Notes: generated by a model from the letters alone, not told the origin. A DNA stretch of 33,289 bases from a bacterium TMED88 (GCA_002171515.1 NHEP01000200.1:1-33289), one strand, 5' to 3'; numbered from the stretch's first letter, positions 15,780 to 24,198 are shown. Translations and numbers: made by a program.

Positions 15780-16379
15780 ATGTCAGATCGGAGTCGTCTT
15801 TGGGGCCGAAGGCTCTTGTGGGCCCTTGCAGTCTTTGGCGTGGCATGGATCGCTTTGGTTCTTTTTTTGAGGCAGGCGGACGGCCCGGTTTTTGTTTTCG
15901 CCGGCGGGCCTTTGGAGTCTGGCCAACCCGTCGAACTCGATGAGATCGACTGGCCATCTGCGGACGCTTTGCACGAAATCGAGATGGAATTAGTGGGGCC
16001 AGGGAGTTCTCTTACGCTCTGGTTCAGCGTTTCAGATGGAGTTCCCTACGTTGCGTGCGATCTCGACTGTGTCGGCGGCGTCCTGACGCGCTGGCCTCAG
16101 AAAGTTGAGCGTGATGACCGCGTCGTGGTTCGGATTGCCGGTCAAAAAGCGCCAGGCCAGCTTGTTCACATTCCACACGGCACGCAGGAGTATGAGACAG
16201 CGCGGATGGCGCGGAACTTGAAATACTCCGGTGGAGAGGGCGGTCGCGCCGCTGCTGAAACCGCCGCGCATGGAGCCGTTGTCGGGGTGGGGGAGGCGTT
16301 GACGGGTCGCGCTGCTCGTTCGGAACCCGGTGATCGCCTTTACCGCATCGAGCCGCGCCCAGAGTCTGGATCCAACTAG
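15780..16379 (+). CDS. Membrane-anchored protein, possibly a split-barrel (deazaflavin nitroreductase-like) domain
   Basis: This 199-residue protein has one N-terminal membrane segment (WALAVFGVAWIALVLFL, about residues 14-30) followed by a probably periplasmic domain. The domain contains SSLTLWFSVSDGVPYVAC, then RWPQKVERDDRVVVRIAGQK, a pattern that resembles the W-x-x-N/K-x-x-x-DPRVRVRIGG element of the PNPOx-like split-barrel proteins (deazaflavin-dependent nitroreductase relatives). The resemblance is from memory and weak. Two cysteines (CDLDC) lie close together near residue 85. The GGGGAGGGGAAG site directly upstream supports the ATG at 15780 over the earlier 15753 start. It follows the propeller gene by 132 bp and may share its transcript. 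It ends before a long perfect hairpin. Confidence 0.7.
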   Translation: MSDRSRLWGRRLLWALAVFGVAWIALVLFLRQADGPVFVFAGGPLESGQPVELDEIDWPSADALHEIEMELVGPGSSLTLWFSVSDGVPYVACDLDCVGGVLTRWPQKVERDDRVVVRIAGQKAPGQLVHIPHGTQEYETARMARNLKYSGGEGGRAAAETAAHGAVVGVGEALTGRAARSEPGDRLYRIEPRPESGSN

Positions 16380-16431
16380 GCTCTGGTTGAGGTCGGGTCG
16401 ACTGTGCTGAGCGGGTGTGCGGTGACCGTCA

Positions 16432-16475
16432 ATTTGGACCCGCCGCTGTGCCTCGAGACAGCGGCGGGTCCAAAT
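16432..16475. terminator. Perfect 18-bp hairpin between convergent genes
   Basis: The arms 16432-16449 (ATTTGGACCCGCCGCTGT) and 16458-16475 are exactly complementary, with an eight-base loop GCCTCGAG. It lies in the 104-bp gap between the ends of the membrane-anchored protein (+) and the DUF3332 lipoprotein (-). The stem starts with TTT and ends with AAA, so either strand reads A-rich before and U-rich after the GC core, as expected for a bidirectional terminator, although no separate U-tract follows. Confidence 0.75.
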
Positions 16476-16483
16476 CGAAACGC

Positions 16484-16960
16484 TTAGTAGTCGCTCAGTT
16501 GCACTCGGGAGTACTCCTCGCCGTCAGCATCTCGGGCGATGAGGAATTCTCCGTCATTTTGGACGTTGACAAAGCTGCGACTGCCATCGGTCTCGGTGAC
16601 CTCTACATCGACTGAGCCATCGCTTTGGAGACTCGAAAGAACGACGTTTCCCTCTGCATCCATCTTGCGATGCGTGCCCGTTGCTTGCGCGACGGTCACT
16701 TGGGCTTTCTTCTCGCTGATCGGGTTGGTTCCCGTCCAGAATTCAATGGAATTGACGACGAGAAGGTCGGCTGCTCCGGCGAACGGATAGACCGGCAAGA
16801 CATAGAGCAGAACGAAAACGCCCTCTCGAGGCCACGGCTCAGGAGAGACTTCCATGTTGAATTGACGGACTTTGCCCGTCAGTGCCATCGAGCCGATACA
16901 GCCTGTGCTCGAAAGGGCAAAGAGTGTCACGGCCGCCATTATGGTGATTCGCTTGATCAT
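16484..16960 (-). CDS. DUF3332 family lipoprotein
   Basis: This 158-residue protein has a lipoprotein signal (MIKRITIMAAVTLFALSSTG, Cys21) followed by IGSMALTGKVRQFN, the recognisable start of the DUF3332 family. A membrane-like stretch, VFVLLYVLPVYPFAGAADLLVVNSIEFWTGTNPI, matches the conserved core of that family. The remaining half holds a small beta-rich domain (VVLSSLQSDGSVDVEVTETD) that ends in EYSRVQLSDY. The function of DUF3332 is unknown; members sit in the envelope. AAGGAG six bases upstream fixes the start at 16960. The start codon is preceded by a 288-bp gap with a run of nine G at 17073-17081 and several ATTGGCC or GGCCAAT words. The gene is probably transcribed alone and shares the 18-bp hairpin at its 3' end. 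Confidence 0.88.
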   Translation of the reverse strand: MIKRITIMAAVTLFALSSTGCIGSMALTGKVRQFNMEVSPEPWPREGVFVLLYVLPVYPFAGAADLLVVNSIEFWTGTNPISEKKAQVTVAQATGTHRKMDAEGNVVLSSLQSDGSVDVEVTETDGSRSFVNVQNDGEFLIARDADGEEYSRVQLSDY

Positions 16961-17248
16961 CGATACTCCTTGATAGATGTCTGAGTCAATAAAACTCTGC
17001 TCACGGTCGAGAGACACTCCCACTGGAACGAAGGGTCTAACGGAGGCGAGCCAACAGGACTCTAGCTTGAACGGGGGGGGGCGTGCATCGCCCATTGGCC
17101 AAAAAACATGTGGAGGCGTGATTTGAGGCTCGGCAATTGGCCTGGGTTAGGTCCCGCGATGCCAGTTGGTCCTATGTTCCAGCTTGAGGCGGCTTGCGGG
17201 CCAATGACTTTGGGCGGAGCCTTCGCTTAGTTGAACAGAACGACCCTT

Positions 17249-18439
17249 TTAGTATCGGTCGGCATGGGGCATGAAGGGGTGCCCAATCGGAAAAAGCGTA
17301 TCAAGGAGATCGAGCGTGTCTGCGTCGTGCGGTTCGAGCGAAGCTGATGGATCTTGCTCAAGGAGCGTCGCGATCGATAGGTGGCCTAATGCGAGTTGAA
17401 GAAGGGCTCCGCTTGAAAGCTTGAGGTTGAGCTTTCGCAGAGATTGGCCACCTTCGTTGAGGCGGATTTGATCGATCTCGTCCGGACCTTCCAGATTGAG
17501 TTCTACAGAAAGGTTGGAATGGGTAGAATTGGCGAGACGTGAGTCCATGACGTCGCGGAGCCGTCCGATCAAACGAACGGGCGCCAGGGCTAGCCCGATG
17601 CAGCCTGCCTTCCGAGAGTAAATGGTCTGCATTTCGAAGCCGTAGGTCATCATGCAATTGACCAAGGGATGGTTGGGGGGCAAAACAGCTTTGATTCGAC
17701 GAATTCCTTTTTCGCGGGCGAGTGCGCCCAGCTTTCGCAGAGCGGCTTCGTGAAACGCTGAGCCTTGGCCGACGACCTCTCGGACCTCCATTTCGCCCGG
17801 CGATTCCACGATTCCGATGTAGCCTGCTGGGCAAATCCAGATCGCATGAGTTCTTCGCAAGAGCCAGGGCCAGAGATCAGTGCTCCGGACCAACGGGCCT
17901 GTGGCCATGGGTTGGAGTTGGTTGTACATCTGAAGGACGGTCGCGAGATCATCTTGCTCGACCCAAGGGCGAAAGATGTCCTCGCGTAACCGGGGGATGC
18001 CGGCCACTTCGATTTCGATTTCATTTTCCGCGGCGACGACGACTGCCCCAAGCCGTCGGTAGAAAGCTCCCCGCTTCGCGAATCCGAGGACGAAATCGAA
18101 TCCGCGATCTTTAATTTGAGGAAGGGCTGCCAGAGCCACCTTCTTGGCATAGCCCTTGTGGTTGGCGTCAGGCTCGGCCGCGACGGCCTGAATTCCACCC
18201 ATCCGAATGGGTACGCCGGCGACGAGCATCTCGAGGTCGAGGATTTGCCACTTCACGACGATCCGTCCTGCTTCTTCTCCTACCCAGCACAGGTCTGGAG
18301 GCATGAAAGGGCATTCATGGTAAGCACTTTTGAGCAAGTCGGAGGTGATTTCGTACTCGTCGGGATCGCCAAATATTCGGGCGGTCAGGTCCGAAACGGC
18401 ATCAATATCTTCTGGTGTCATGATCCGGACGGTGGCCAT
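17249..18439 (-). CDS. Eis-like GNAT acetyltransferase with SCP2-type C-terminal domain
   Basis: This 396-residue protein has the layout of the Eis family. The first GNAT domain (about 1-155) has MATVRIMTPEDIDAVSDLTARIFG, then IRMGGIQAVAAEPDANHKGYAKKVALAAL, where the H-K-G-Y-A-K segment is the acetyl-CoA loop, and FDFVLGFAKRGAFYRRLG. A second GNAT-like domain (about 160-280) contains IRRIKAVLPPNHPLVNCMMTYGFEMQ. A third, sterol-carrier-like domain (about 290-396) contains SVELNLEG and LSSGALLQLALGHLSI. The chain ends in ADRY; in Eis the terminal carboxylate serves as the general base, so a short fixed end is expected. Eis enzymes acetylate amines such as lysines or aminoglycosides; the substrate here is unknown. 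AAAGGT upstream supports the ATG. It lies 116 bp downstream of the SnoaL-like gene, on the same strand. Confidence 0.85.
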   Translation of the reverse strand: MATVRIMTPEDIDAVSDLTARIFGDPDEYEITSDLLKSAYHECPFMPPDLCWVGEEAGRIVVKWQILDLEMLVAGVPIRMGGIQAVAAEPDANHKGYAKKVALAALPQIKDRGFDFVLGFAKRGAFYRRLGAVVVAAENEIEIEVAGIPRLREDIFRPWVEQDDLATVLQMYNQLQPMATGPLVRSTDLWPWLLRRTHAIWICPAGYIGIVESPGEMEVREVVGQGSAFHEAALRKLGALAREKGIRRIKAVLPPNHPLVNCMMTYGFEMQTIYSRKAGCIGLALAPVRLIGRLRDVMDSRLANSTHSNLSVELNLEGPDEIDQIRLNEGGQSLRKLNLKLSSGALLQLALGHLSIATLLEQDPSASLEPHDADTLDLLDTLFPIGHPFMPHADRY

Positions 18440-18555
18440 GCGAACCTTTCAGTATTCGATGGTGGGCGATTGAACCCGAGCGTCAGACTGCGGCCCAAAT
18501 TTAGCAGGCATGGTCGGCTTTGCTGAGACGTGGCGCTCAAGGCTCGCGAGGAAAA

Positions 18556-18948
18556 TCAATTTTGAAGGGGCTTCAAAGCGCCAGAATCTAAGTATTCATC
18601 AATTCGGGTAATGAGCCCCTCGGTGTCAAAGCGCAGGACGATACAGATGTCGATGACGACTTCGACGCCGTCACGGCGAGTCATTCGAACATCGTGCTGC
18701 TCGACGACAGCTTGCTGACCTACGATGCATCGGCGGTTTTCATAGCTGAAGTCAGCAAGCGATTCGACAAGGCCCTGCATAGAGCTCAAAAGATCCCGTG
18801 CGTTGACTTCGTGACCTGAGATATTTTGTATAGCCCGTGCGTCCGGGTGAATTCGAGCCAAAGCGCTGTCCCATTTTCGGGCGGAGATATTGGCAAAGAA
18901 TTTTTCGGTGAGTGCTTGCAGGCCGCTCGGGTCGCTTTGGGTAGTCAT
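18556..18948 (-). CDS. SnoaL-like / NTF2-like protein
   Basis: This 130-residue cytoplasmic protein shows the NTF2-like fold as used in SnoaL-type polyketide cyclases, ketosteroid isomerase relatives and many uncharacterised proteins. It has an N-terminal helix LQALTEKFFANISARKWDSALARIHPDARA, a middle QNISGHEVNARDLLSSMQGLVESL, strands RRCIVGQQAVVEQHDVRM, and the closing VVIDICIVLRFDTEGLITRIDEYLDSGAL. The closing motif is diagnostic. GGGAGGA lies seven bases upstream of the ATG. Only 13 bp separate its start from the stop of the propeller/TPR gene, so they are almost surely translated from one mRNA. The function cannot be told from sequence. Confidence 0.85.
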   Translation of the reverse strand: MTTQSDPSGLQALTEKFFANISARKWDSALARIHPDARAIQNISGHEVNARDLLSSMQGLVESLADFSYENRRCIVGQQAVVEQHDVRMTRRDGVEVVIDICIVLRFDTEGLITRIDEYLDSGALKPLQN

Positions 18949-18961
18949 CTTTCAATCCTCC

Positions 18962-21364
18962 CTAGAGGCGCCCGGCAGATTCATTATGTTGTTTCGTTGG
19001 GCGCACATCAGCCCCTGATCTGACCTGCGGGCTTCCCTCGGCGAGAGTGGAATCCAGCTTTTGACGAATGCCTACGCTGGGCTTGAGGCGGTTGGCTTGT
19101 CGGTACTGCTCAGCGGCTTCTTTGAAACGGCCTTGGTCTCGAAATAGGTCGCCGAGTTGCTCGTAGGCGACACTTTCGGAAGGTTCGATCCGTATTGCAT
19201 CTCTGAGGTGCCGGATGGCTTCCTCGGTTTGGCCTCGTCGCCGCAGAATAACGGCCATTCCGATATGAGCTTGGAAGCTGGGAGAGAGGGATAAGGCTTG
19301 GGCGAAGTGTTTTTCGGCTTCGACATCGTCGCCGCTTCGGGCCAGAGACGCCGCGAGGTTGTAGTGGGTGCGAGAGGCCTCTGGGGTCAGTGCGAGCGAG
19401 GCTCGATACATTTCTTGAGCATCATCCGGCATTCCGAGCCGCTCAAGCACGAATCCGAGATCGTTGTAAATCGCGGGTTGTGGCTCAAGCGCAAGGGACT
19501 CTCGGTAATGGGCTTCGGCCAGTTCGAGTTCTCCGAGGTCCACCGACGCCAAAGCCAAATTGTTATGGGCTTTCCAATGCGTCGGATCCACTTCCACTGC
19601 GGCTTCGAGCGTCTCGATGGCTTCTTCGCTTCGACCCAGTTGAAAGAGGGAGAAGCCCAGCGAATTCAGGAGTTCAGGGTTTTTCGGTTCCGACTCAAGT
19701 CCGCGACGATAGGCTCGGATGGCCCCGGGGTAATCGCCCGTGCGCTCATTGGCCATTCCAGCCCGGAGGAAGGAGTAGGCATCGAGAAATTCTTCCCGGA
19801 TCTTTGCGATGGAGTCCGGTCGAAGGGGAACGAATTCAGGAATGTTCGCGGCCCGGTCTTTGGCCGTGAAACGGTCCAGCACAACCGCCGGCGATGATTC
19901 GCCCGCTTCGTTGATATGAGTCAGGAAAAGTTGCGTGTAGGGTGTGTTGGCCTTCGATGAGAAAACGAGCCAGCGACTGTTCGACGACCAACTGTGCCAG
20001 GAGTTCATCAGCGGCGTATTGGCCTGAAGTCTTCGAGGATCGCCTCCCTCTGCTGGAATGATATAAAGCTCACTGTCGGGCATGAGGAGCATGTAGTTTT
20101 CAGCCTGACAGTAGATGATCCATCGTCCATCGGGGGAGTATTTGGCGAAGAAGTTGCTCATGCCATTGTGTGATGCGCCCAGGAGCGGTTTGGCTTCCCC
20201 GCCTCGCCCCTCATTAAAGGGCACTTGATAGAGATCAAATTTGAAGGGCTCTCGGTCTTCAACAAATTCCGGAACATCATTTTCATTCAATAGAATGCCG
20301 GGTGCACTCTCGATCGATTCTTTTCGGTACACTTCCGTTCGTGCAAATACGATTGTTTTTCCGTCCGGGCTCCAAGTCGGATTGCTTTGCACGTACTCGG
20401 GATCGTCGGCCCCTGGTAACGGGAAGTATTGACCTGTCTCGGTGTCATAAACGACTAGGATTCCCTTGATGGGAAAAAAGAGTTGCGAGAAAGCGATTTC
20501 CGGGGTCGCGACAAAGACCGCACGATCTTTGACGGTGCTGATGACGTAGCGTCCATCGGGAGAAATCTGAGAAAGAAGCCCGAAGGTGGCCTCTCCATCC
20601 TCGCGTTTGTAGTCGCTCCAAGTGATGATTTTTTCGTCGTTCAGCACCATTTGCTCGGAGACGGGGAGAACCGCATAGCCCCCCTTGTCGTTCCCATAGT
20701 CCACGTCGAGCCCCAGAAGGGTTCCGTCCCCCGAAAATGAGTGGCAGTTTCCGCAGACGGGCAGATTCTCAAGGACGATCGGCGGTGCAGTTTCCGAATC
20801 GATGCTTCCAAAACGCCAGCGAATGCGGGCTGGATCTTGGACGGCTTCGATAAAGGGGAGGGGCACCTCCCGATAAAAAATGGCATCGCCCACGGGGTCC
20901 TTGGACGTCCGTAGCTTTTGCTGGGCCGACGAGACGGCTATTCCCTCGGCGTCGAGGCCTACGATCTGGACTTCTGTGGCGTGACCAAGGCTCCACTCTT
21001 TAAATGAAGACCAATCCTCCGGGCTAGGCCGCCAGGATGGAACAGCGCTGAAAGCTTCGATCACTCTTCCTCGGGAAGCGGCGGATGGCCCTAGCCGAAT
21101 TTTCCAGCGGACGGTTTCCGCTCGGGCGTCCGTCCAGCGCCAGGTCGGGGCGATGATTTCCGGAGGAAAAACGGTCTGATCCAAGGGGTAGAGAATTTGG
21201 ATTCCCTCCGCTGGGTCGGGTGCGGATAGGGAAACAGGCGTGTCGCTTGAATTTTCACAGGCGATGACAAAAAAAGAGCACAGCCCCGCAAGGAGGCAGG
21301 CGAGCCTCGAGTGTCGAGGGGCGCTGAGGCTATGGGCCCGCGGGGGGTCGGTCGAGGGTTGCAT
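18962..21364 (-). CDS. Lipoprotein with CxxCH haem motif, TolB-like beta-propeller and TPR repeats
   Basis: This 800-residue protein starts with a lipoprotein signal (LACLLAGLCSFFVIAC, Cys36). A beta-rich domain follows (about 40-190) with an ILYPLDQTVFPPEIIAPTW pattern. A single haem-binding-type CGNCH motif sits at residues 204-208, in a CGNCHSFSGDGTLLGLDVDY context shared by a family of secreted propeller proteins. TolB/WD40-like (PD40) blades come next, with SPDGRY, SPDGKT and SPDGRW at about 268, 332 and 410. Seven tetratricopeptide repeats (about 529-770) form the end. TPRs mediate protein contacts, which suggests an envelope complex. The frame is open up to 21547. I chose the ATG at 21364 because GAGAGA lies eight bases before it; 21370 and 21385 are close alternatives. 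It is followed 13 bp later by the SnoaL-like gene. The substrate and redox role are unknown. Confidence 0.85.
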   Translation of the reverse strand: MQPSTDPPRAHSLSAPRHSRLACLLAGLCSFFVIACENSSDTPVSLSAPDPAEGIQILYPLDQTVFPPEIIAPTWRWTDARAETVRWKIRLGPSAASRGRVIEAFSAVPSWRPSPEDWSSFKEWSLGHATEVQIVGLDAEGIAVSSAQQKLRTSKDPVGDAIFYREVPLPFIEAVQDPARIRWRFGSIDSETAPPIVLENLPVCGNCHSFSGDGTLLGLDVDYGNDKGGYAVLPVSEQMVLNDEKIITWSDYKREDGEATFGLLSQISPDGRYVISTVKDRAVFVATPEIAFSQLFFPIKGILVVYDTETGQYFPLPGADDPEYVQSNPTWSPDGKTIVFARTEVYRKESIESAPGILLNENDVPEFVEDREPFKFDLYQVPFNEGRGGEAKPLLGASHNGMSNFFAKYSPDGRWIIYCQAENYMLLMPDSELYIIPAEGGDPRRLQANTPLMNSWHSWSSNSRWLVFSSKANTPYTQLFLTHINEAGESSPAVVLDRFTAKDRAANIPEFVPLRPDSIAKIREEFLDAYSFLRAGMANERTGDYPGAIRAYRRGLESEPKNPELLNSLGFSLFQLGRSEEAIETLEAAVEVDPTHWKAHNNLALASVDLGELELAEAHYRESLALEPQPAIYNDLGFVLERLGMPDDAQEMYRASLALTPEASRTHYNLAASLARSGDDVEAEKHFAQALSLSPSFQAHIGMAVILRRRGQTEEAIRHLRDAIRIEPSESVAYEQLGDLFRDQGRFKEAAEQYRQANRLKPSVGIRQKLDSTLAEGSPQVRSGADVRPTKQHNESAGRL

Positions 21365-21628
21365 CTGCATGGTCTCTCGATTCATCCGTTGGTTGAGGTC
21401 GAAGGCCGCCGATGGGGATCGGCAGGGGCCTCGGCGCATCGCCCGTAAAGATAGCGAGGAGGAAGATTTGGGTGCGTCATCTTGACTGAATCCGTTGACT
21501 TTTCCATTTGCGACCCGTAACAATACCCTCTGAGGGGAAGTTGCCATCTCTCTGCGTTCTGTCGTGAGTGAACAGCCCCATTCTTTGTGGTTTAGTTGCC
21601 GCTCAATTTTTAAATTCAGAGGCCCAAA

Positions 21629-22813
21629 ATGAAGACCCGCCGTTTTCTTGTTCTTCTCGGAATTGCTCTCTTGGCCGCTGCCTCAGCGGCGAACGCGGGA
21701 ATTCATCGCGTTCGGCCGGGTGATTCGATTCAGGCTGCAATCGATGCGGCTTCGCCCGGCGACACGATCTTGGTTTCACCGGGAACGTATGAAGAAGAAG
21801 GGAATGCGGAATACGGACTTCGGATTGCCACCGACAACCTTCGCATCATTGGTAAGGTGAGGCCTCGAAAAGGGGAGGCGGGCAAGGTCCGACTGCTCCA
21901 CAGCGGAACCCAGCAGACCGGGATCTATGCGGCTCCCGACGGATGTGAGTTCAAAGATTCCGAGTGTCCGGAGCAACTGGAAGGCTTTTACCTGCGAGGC
22001 TTCACCGTGGAAGGCTTCCCCGTCAACGGCATCCAGACTCGCTGGGTTGATGGTTTCAAGTTCGTCCGCAACGAGTCGGTCAACAACTTGAACAACGGCA
22101 TCTACCCAACGCTTTCTGCGAACGGGCTGGTCTCCCATAACACTTCCTACGGGTCCTTGGACAGTGCGCTTTGGGTGGCGGGCTCTGAGCATGTTCGGGT
22201 GATCGGGAATGAGGTTTACGGCAGCCCGATTGGCTTCGAAATCACCGTTTCCAACGACGTCACGGCGATCTTCAACCACATCCACGACAACACAGTGGGG
22301 GTGGGGCTGTTCCATCCGAATGCTGCGGGAAATCCTCCGCTGCCGGTGATGGAGGACTGGATCCTGGCCTTCAACCGGATCGAGGACAACAATATGCCGA
22401 ACACCGCGCCACCGGGCAGCTTTCAGGAAGGGCTGCCGCCGGGCGTTGGAGTTCTCTTAACCGGGGTTTCAGACACGGTGATTGGACTCAATACGGTTGA
22501 GGGAAATGATTTCGTGGGGATTGGCGTACTGGGTTGGTGTACGGCGAGCGCTCTCGGCGACCCGAGTCGCGATTGTCAGAATAACCCGCCTAAGACGGAC
22601 CCCTCGGCCAACAACAATCTGGTTGTAAGGAATTATCTCGTGGATAACGGGACGGCTGACCCGCCGCCGTTGCCGCTGCCCGGAGTCGATATTCTCTACC
22701 TTCAAACGCCCTCGATCGAGCCCGGCACAGGGAACTGCTTTCGGGATAACTATCCGGAGGGGTACAGCTTCTTCGCCTTGCCGGGCGGTGCGCTTCCCAC
22801 GGACGGCTGTTAG
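21629..22813 (+). CDS. Secreted right-handed parallel beta-helix protein
   Basis: This 394-residue protein has a signal peptide (MKTRRFLVLLGIALLAAASAANA, cleavage near residue 23) and an opening motif typical of pectate-lyase-like beta-helix proteins, IHRVRPGDSIQAAIDAASPGDTILVSPGTYEE. Helical coils follow, with NGLVSHNTSYGS, EHVRVIGNEVYGSPIGFEI, VTAIFNHIHDNTVGVGL, DTVIGLNTVEGNDFVGIGV and NNNLVVRNYLVDNG, in the manner of the NosD/PbH1 repeats. Such proteins may be polysaccharide lyases, epimerases or inactive binding proteins. No catalytic residues can be assigned. Cys pairs near residues 110-118 and 310-325 may be disulfides. The ATG is preceded by an AGAGGC-like site. The gene diverges from the TPR lipoprotein with 264 bp between starts and may be partly co-regulated. 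The tail has no sorting signal. Confidence 0.85.
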   Translation: MKTRRFLVLLGIALLAAASAANAGIHRVRPGDSIQAAIDAASPGDTILVSPGTYEEEGNAEYGLRIATDNLRIIGKVRPRKGEAGKVRLLHSGTQQTGIYAAPDGCEFKDSECPEQLEGFYLRGFTVEGFPVNGIQTRWVDGFKFVRNESVNNLNNGIYPTLSANGLVSHNTSYGSLDSALWVAGSEHVRVIGNEVYGSPIGFEITVSNDVTAIFNHIHDNTVGVGLFHPNAAGNPPLPVMEDWILAFNRIEDNNMPNTAPPGSFQEGLPPGVGVLLTGVSDTVIGLNTVEGNDFVGIGVLGWCTASALGDPSRDCQNNPPKTDPSANNNLVVRNYLVDNGTADPPPLPLPGVDILYLQTPSIEPGTGNCFRDNYPEGYSFFALPGGALPTDGC

Positions 22814-22877
22814 GGGAGAGGGTCGCGGCGTCAGGCTGCTGCGTCACGCTTGGCGGGCGCCGTGGCTGAAGGGTGAG

Positions 22878-22895
22878 CGGTCCGTCAGCGGACCG
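22878..22895 (+). terminator. Seven-pair hairpin between beta-helix and RidA genes
   Basis: CGGTCCG (22878-22884) pairs exactly with CGGACCG (22889-22895) around the tetraloop TCAG. It lies in the 102-bp gap between two genes on the same strand, 20 bases before the downstream start codon. No U-tract follows, so it may be a weak terminator or a leader structure of the RidA-like gene. Confidence 0.4.
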
Positions 22896-22915
22896 GCCTA
22901 GCAAATCCAATCGTC

Positions 22916-24151
22916 GTGAAGCCAATGGGCAAAGTGTCTTTCCATCCCCCGGCCATCACCCTCGAACGGAACGGCTGTCGGGTCATCGTCCGCCGCGTGC
23001 CCAGTGTTGACGGGGAGGAACTTTTTCTCACCGCGGAACCCCAAGTCGCGGGCACGGCGGCCGATCAGGCCACTTTTGTTTTTGAAGGGGTCTGTGAGGC
23101 ACTCAGCGGCTTGGCTGAGGGCCGAAACGTATCCATCCTGACGCTGAACCTCTATCTCCAAAACATCGCCCGGGATCGGGATGAAGTGCGTGCGGCGCTC
23201 CGCCAGAGCTTTGAGCGCCATGGGCTCGGAGACCTGGTCCCGGTCTCTTTTGAGATCGAACAACCGCCCGCCGATGAGTTGGCTTGTTTTACAGCGGCCA
23301 TTCAGGTGCTCCTGACTCCCCTGTCGGCGTCACCGATGTGCACGCTTGTTCATGGGCCGCCGGAGGGCCCAGGGGAGGCTGGCACGGAGCCTAAGGGCGT
23401 TCGGGTTGCTCGCGAAGGAGAAGTTCATCTCTACGCCTCGGGTCTCTACGGGCGGGGGGAGGCCGCATCCGAGCAGGCGCTTTCGATGTTTCAGGTGGCC
23501 GAAGCCATGCTGGAGAAATCCGGATTGGCGTGGACCGACGTCGTGCGGACGTGGATCCATCTGGCCCAGATTGATCAGGACTACTCGGCCTTGAATGAAG
23601 CCCGTCGATCTTTTTTTCAGTCCCGTTCACTGAACCCGGTGCCGGCCAGTACGGGAATCGGGGGTCAGCCGGTCTCGCCGGAGCATCGACTCAGCCTGGG
23701 GCTCTATGCTTGCCGTCTGCCAGAATCCGTTATCCGTCATAAAAGGCCGATGAGTGCATCGACCCTCAATGAGGCGCCAACGTATGGAGCGGATTTTGTG
23801 CGGGGGATGCGCGTCGAGGACGGGAAAAGAGTTTCTCTCTATGTCTCGGGCACGGCGAGTATCGACGAGGAGGGTCGGACGGCCCACGTGGGCAACATTG
23901 AGGCGCAGATTGAACGCATGCTGCTGAATGTTTCGGCGTTGCTGACAGAGCAAGGTGCCGATGCGCGGGACATCGTTTCAGCCACAACCTATCTCAAAGA
24001 GCCGGGGGATCGGGGGCTTCTCCTCGACCGATATCAAAGGGCTGGCTTCCAGGGATTCCCGCACACGTTGGTGATTGCCCCGATCTGTAGGCCCGAACTC
24101 CTCTGCGAGGTGGAGGTTGTGGCCGTCCGGGCTTTGGGGCCTGTTACATAA
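22916..24151 (+). CDS. Double RidA-fold protein (YjgF/YER057c/UK114 superfamily, chorismatase-like layout)
   Basis: This 411-residue protein appears to hold two to three RidA-like units. The middle unit shows VAEAMLEKSGLAWTDVVRTWIHLAQIDQDY, then LNEARRSFFQSRSLNPVPASTGIGG, a signature of long RidA-fold proteins. The last unit shows SLYVSGTASIDEEGRTAHVGNIEAQ, ERMLLNVSALLTEQGADARDIVSATTYLKEPGD, and closes with PELLCEVEVVAV. RidA itself hydrolyses reactive enamines; the longer relatives include FkbO/Hyg5-type chorismatases and many of unknown role. I cannot see which this is. Residues in the first 120 positions are only weakly related. The start is a GTG at 22916 with an ATG three codons later; neither has a clear ribosome binding site. 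The protein is cytoplasmic. It follows the beta-helix gene but is not obviously linked in function. Confidence 0.82.
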   Translation: MKPMGKVSFHPPAITLERNGCRVIVRRVPSVDGEELFLTAEPQVAGTAADQATFVFEGVCEALSGLAEGRNVSILTLNLYLQNIARDRDEVRAALRQSFERHGLGDLVPVSFEIEQPPADELACFTAAIQVLLTPLSASPMCTLVHGPPEGPGEAGTEPKGVRVAREGEVHLYASGLYGRGEAASEQALSMFQVAEAMLEKSGLAWTDVVRTWIHLAQIDQDYSALNEARRSFFQSRSLNPVPASTGIGGQPVSPEHRLSLGLYACRLPESVIRHKRPMSASTLNEAPTYGADFVRGMRVEDGKRVSLYVSGTASIDEEGRTAHVGNIEAQIERMLLNVSALLTEQGADARDIVSATTYLKEPGDRGLLLDRYQRAGFQGFPHTLVIAPICRPELLCEVEVVAVRALGPVT

Positions 24152-24198
24152 GTCCGACGGGGTTCCCATGCTCTTCACAGGGCGGCGCCCCTCTGTCC

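Noticed and set aside
19298-19897. 199-codon plus-strand frame
   Set aside because: It is antisense to the TPR repeats of the lipoprotein gene; its regularity reflects the repeats on the other strand.
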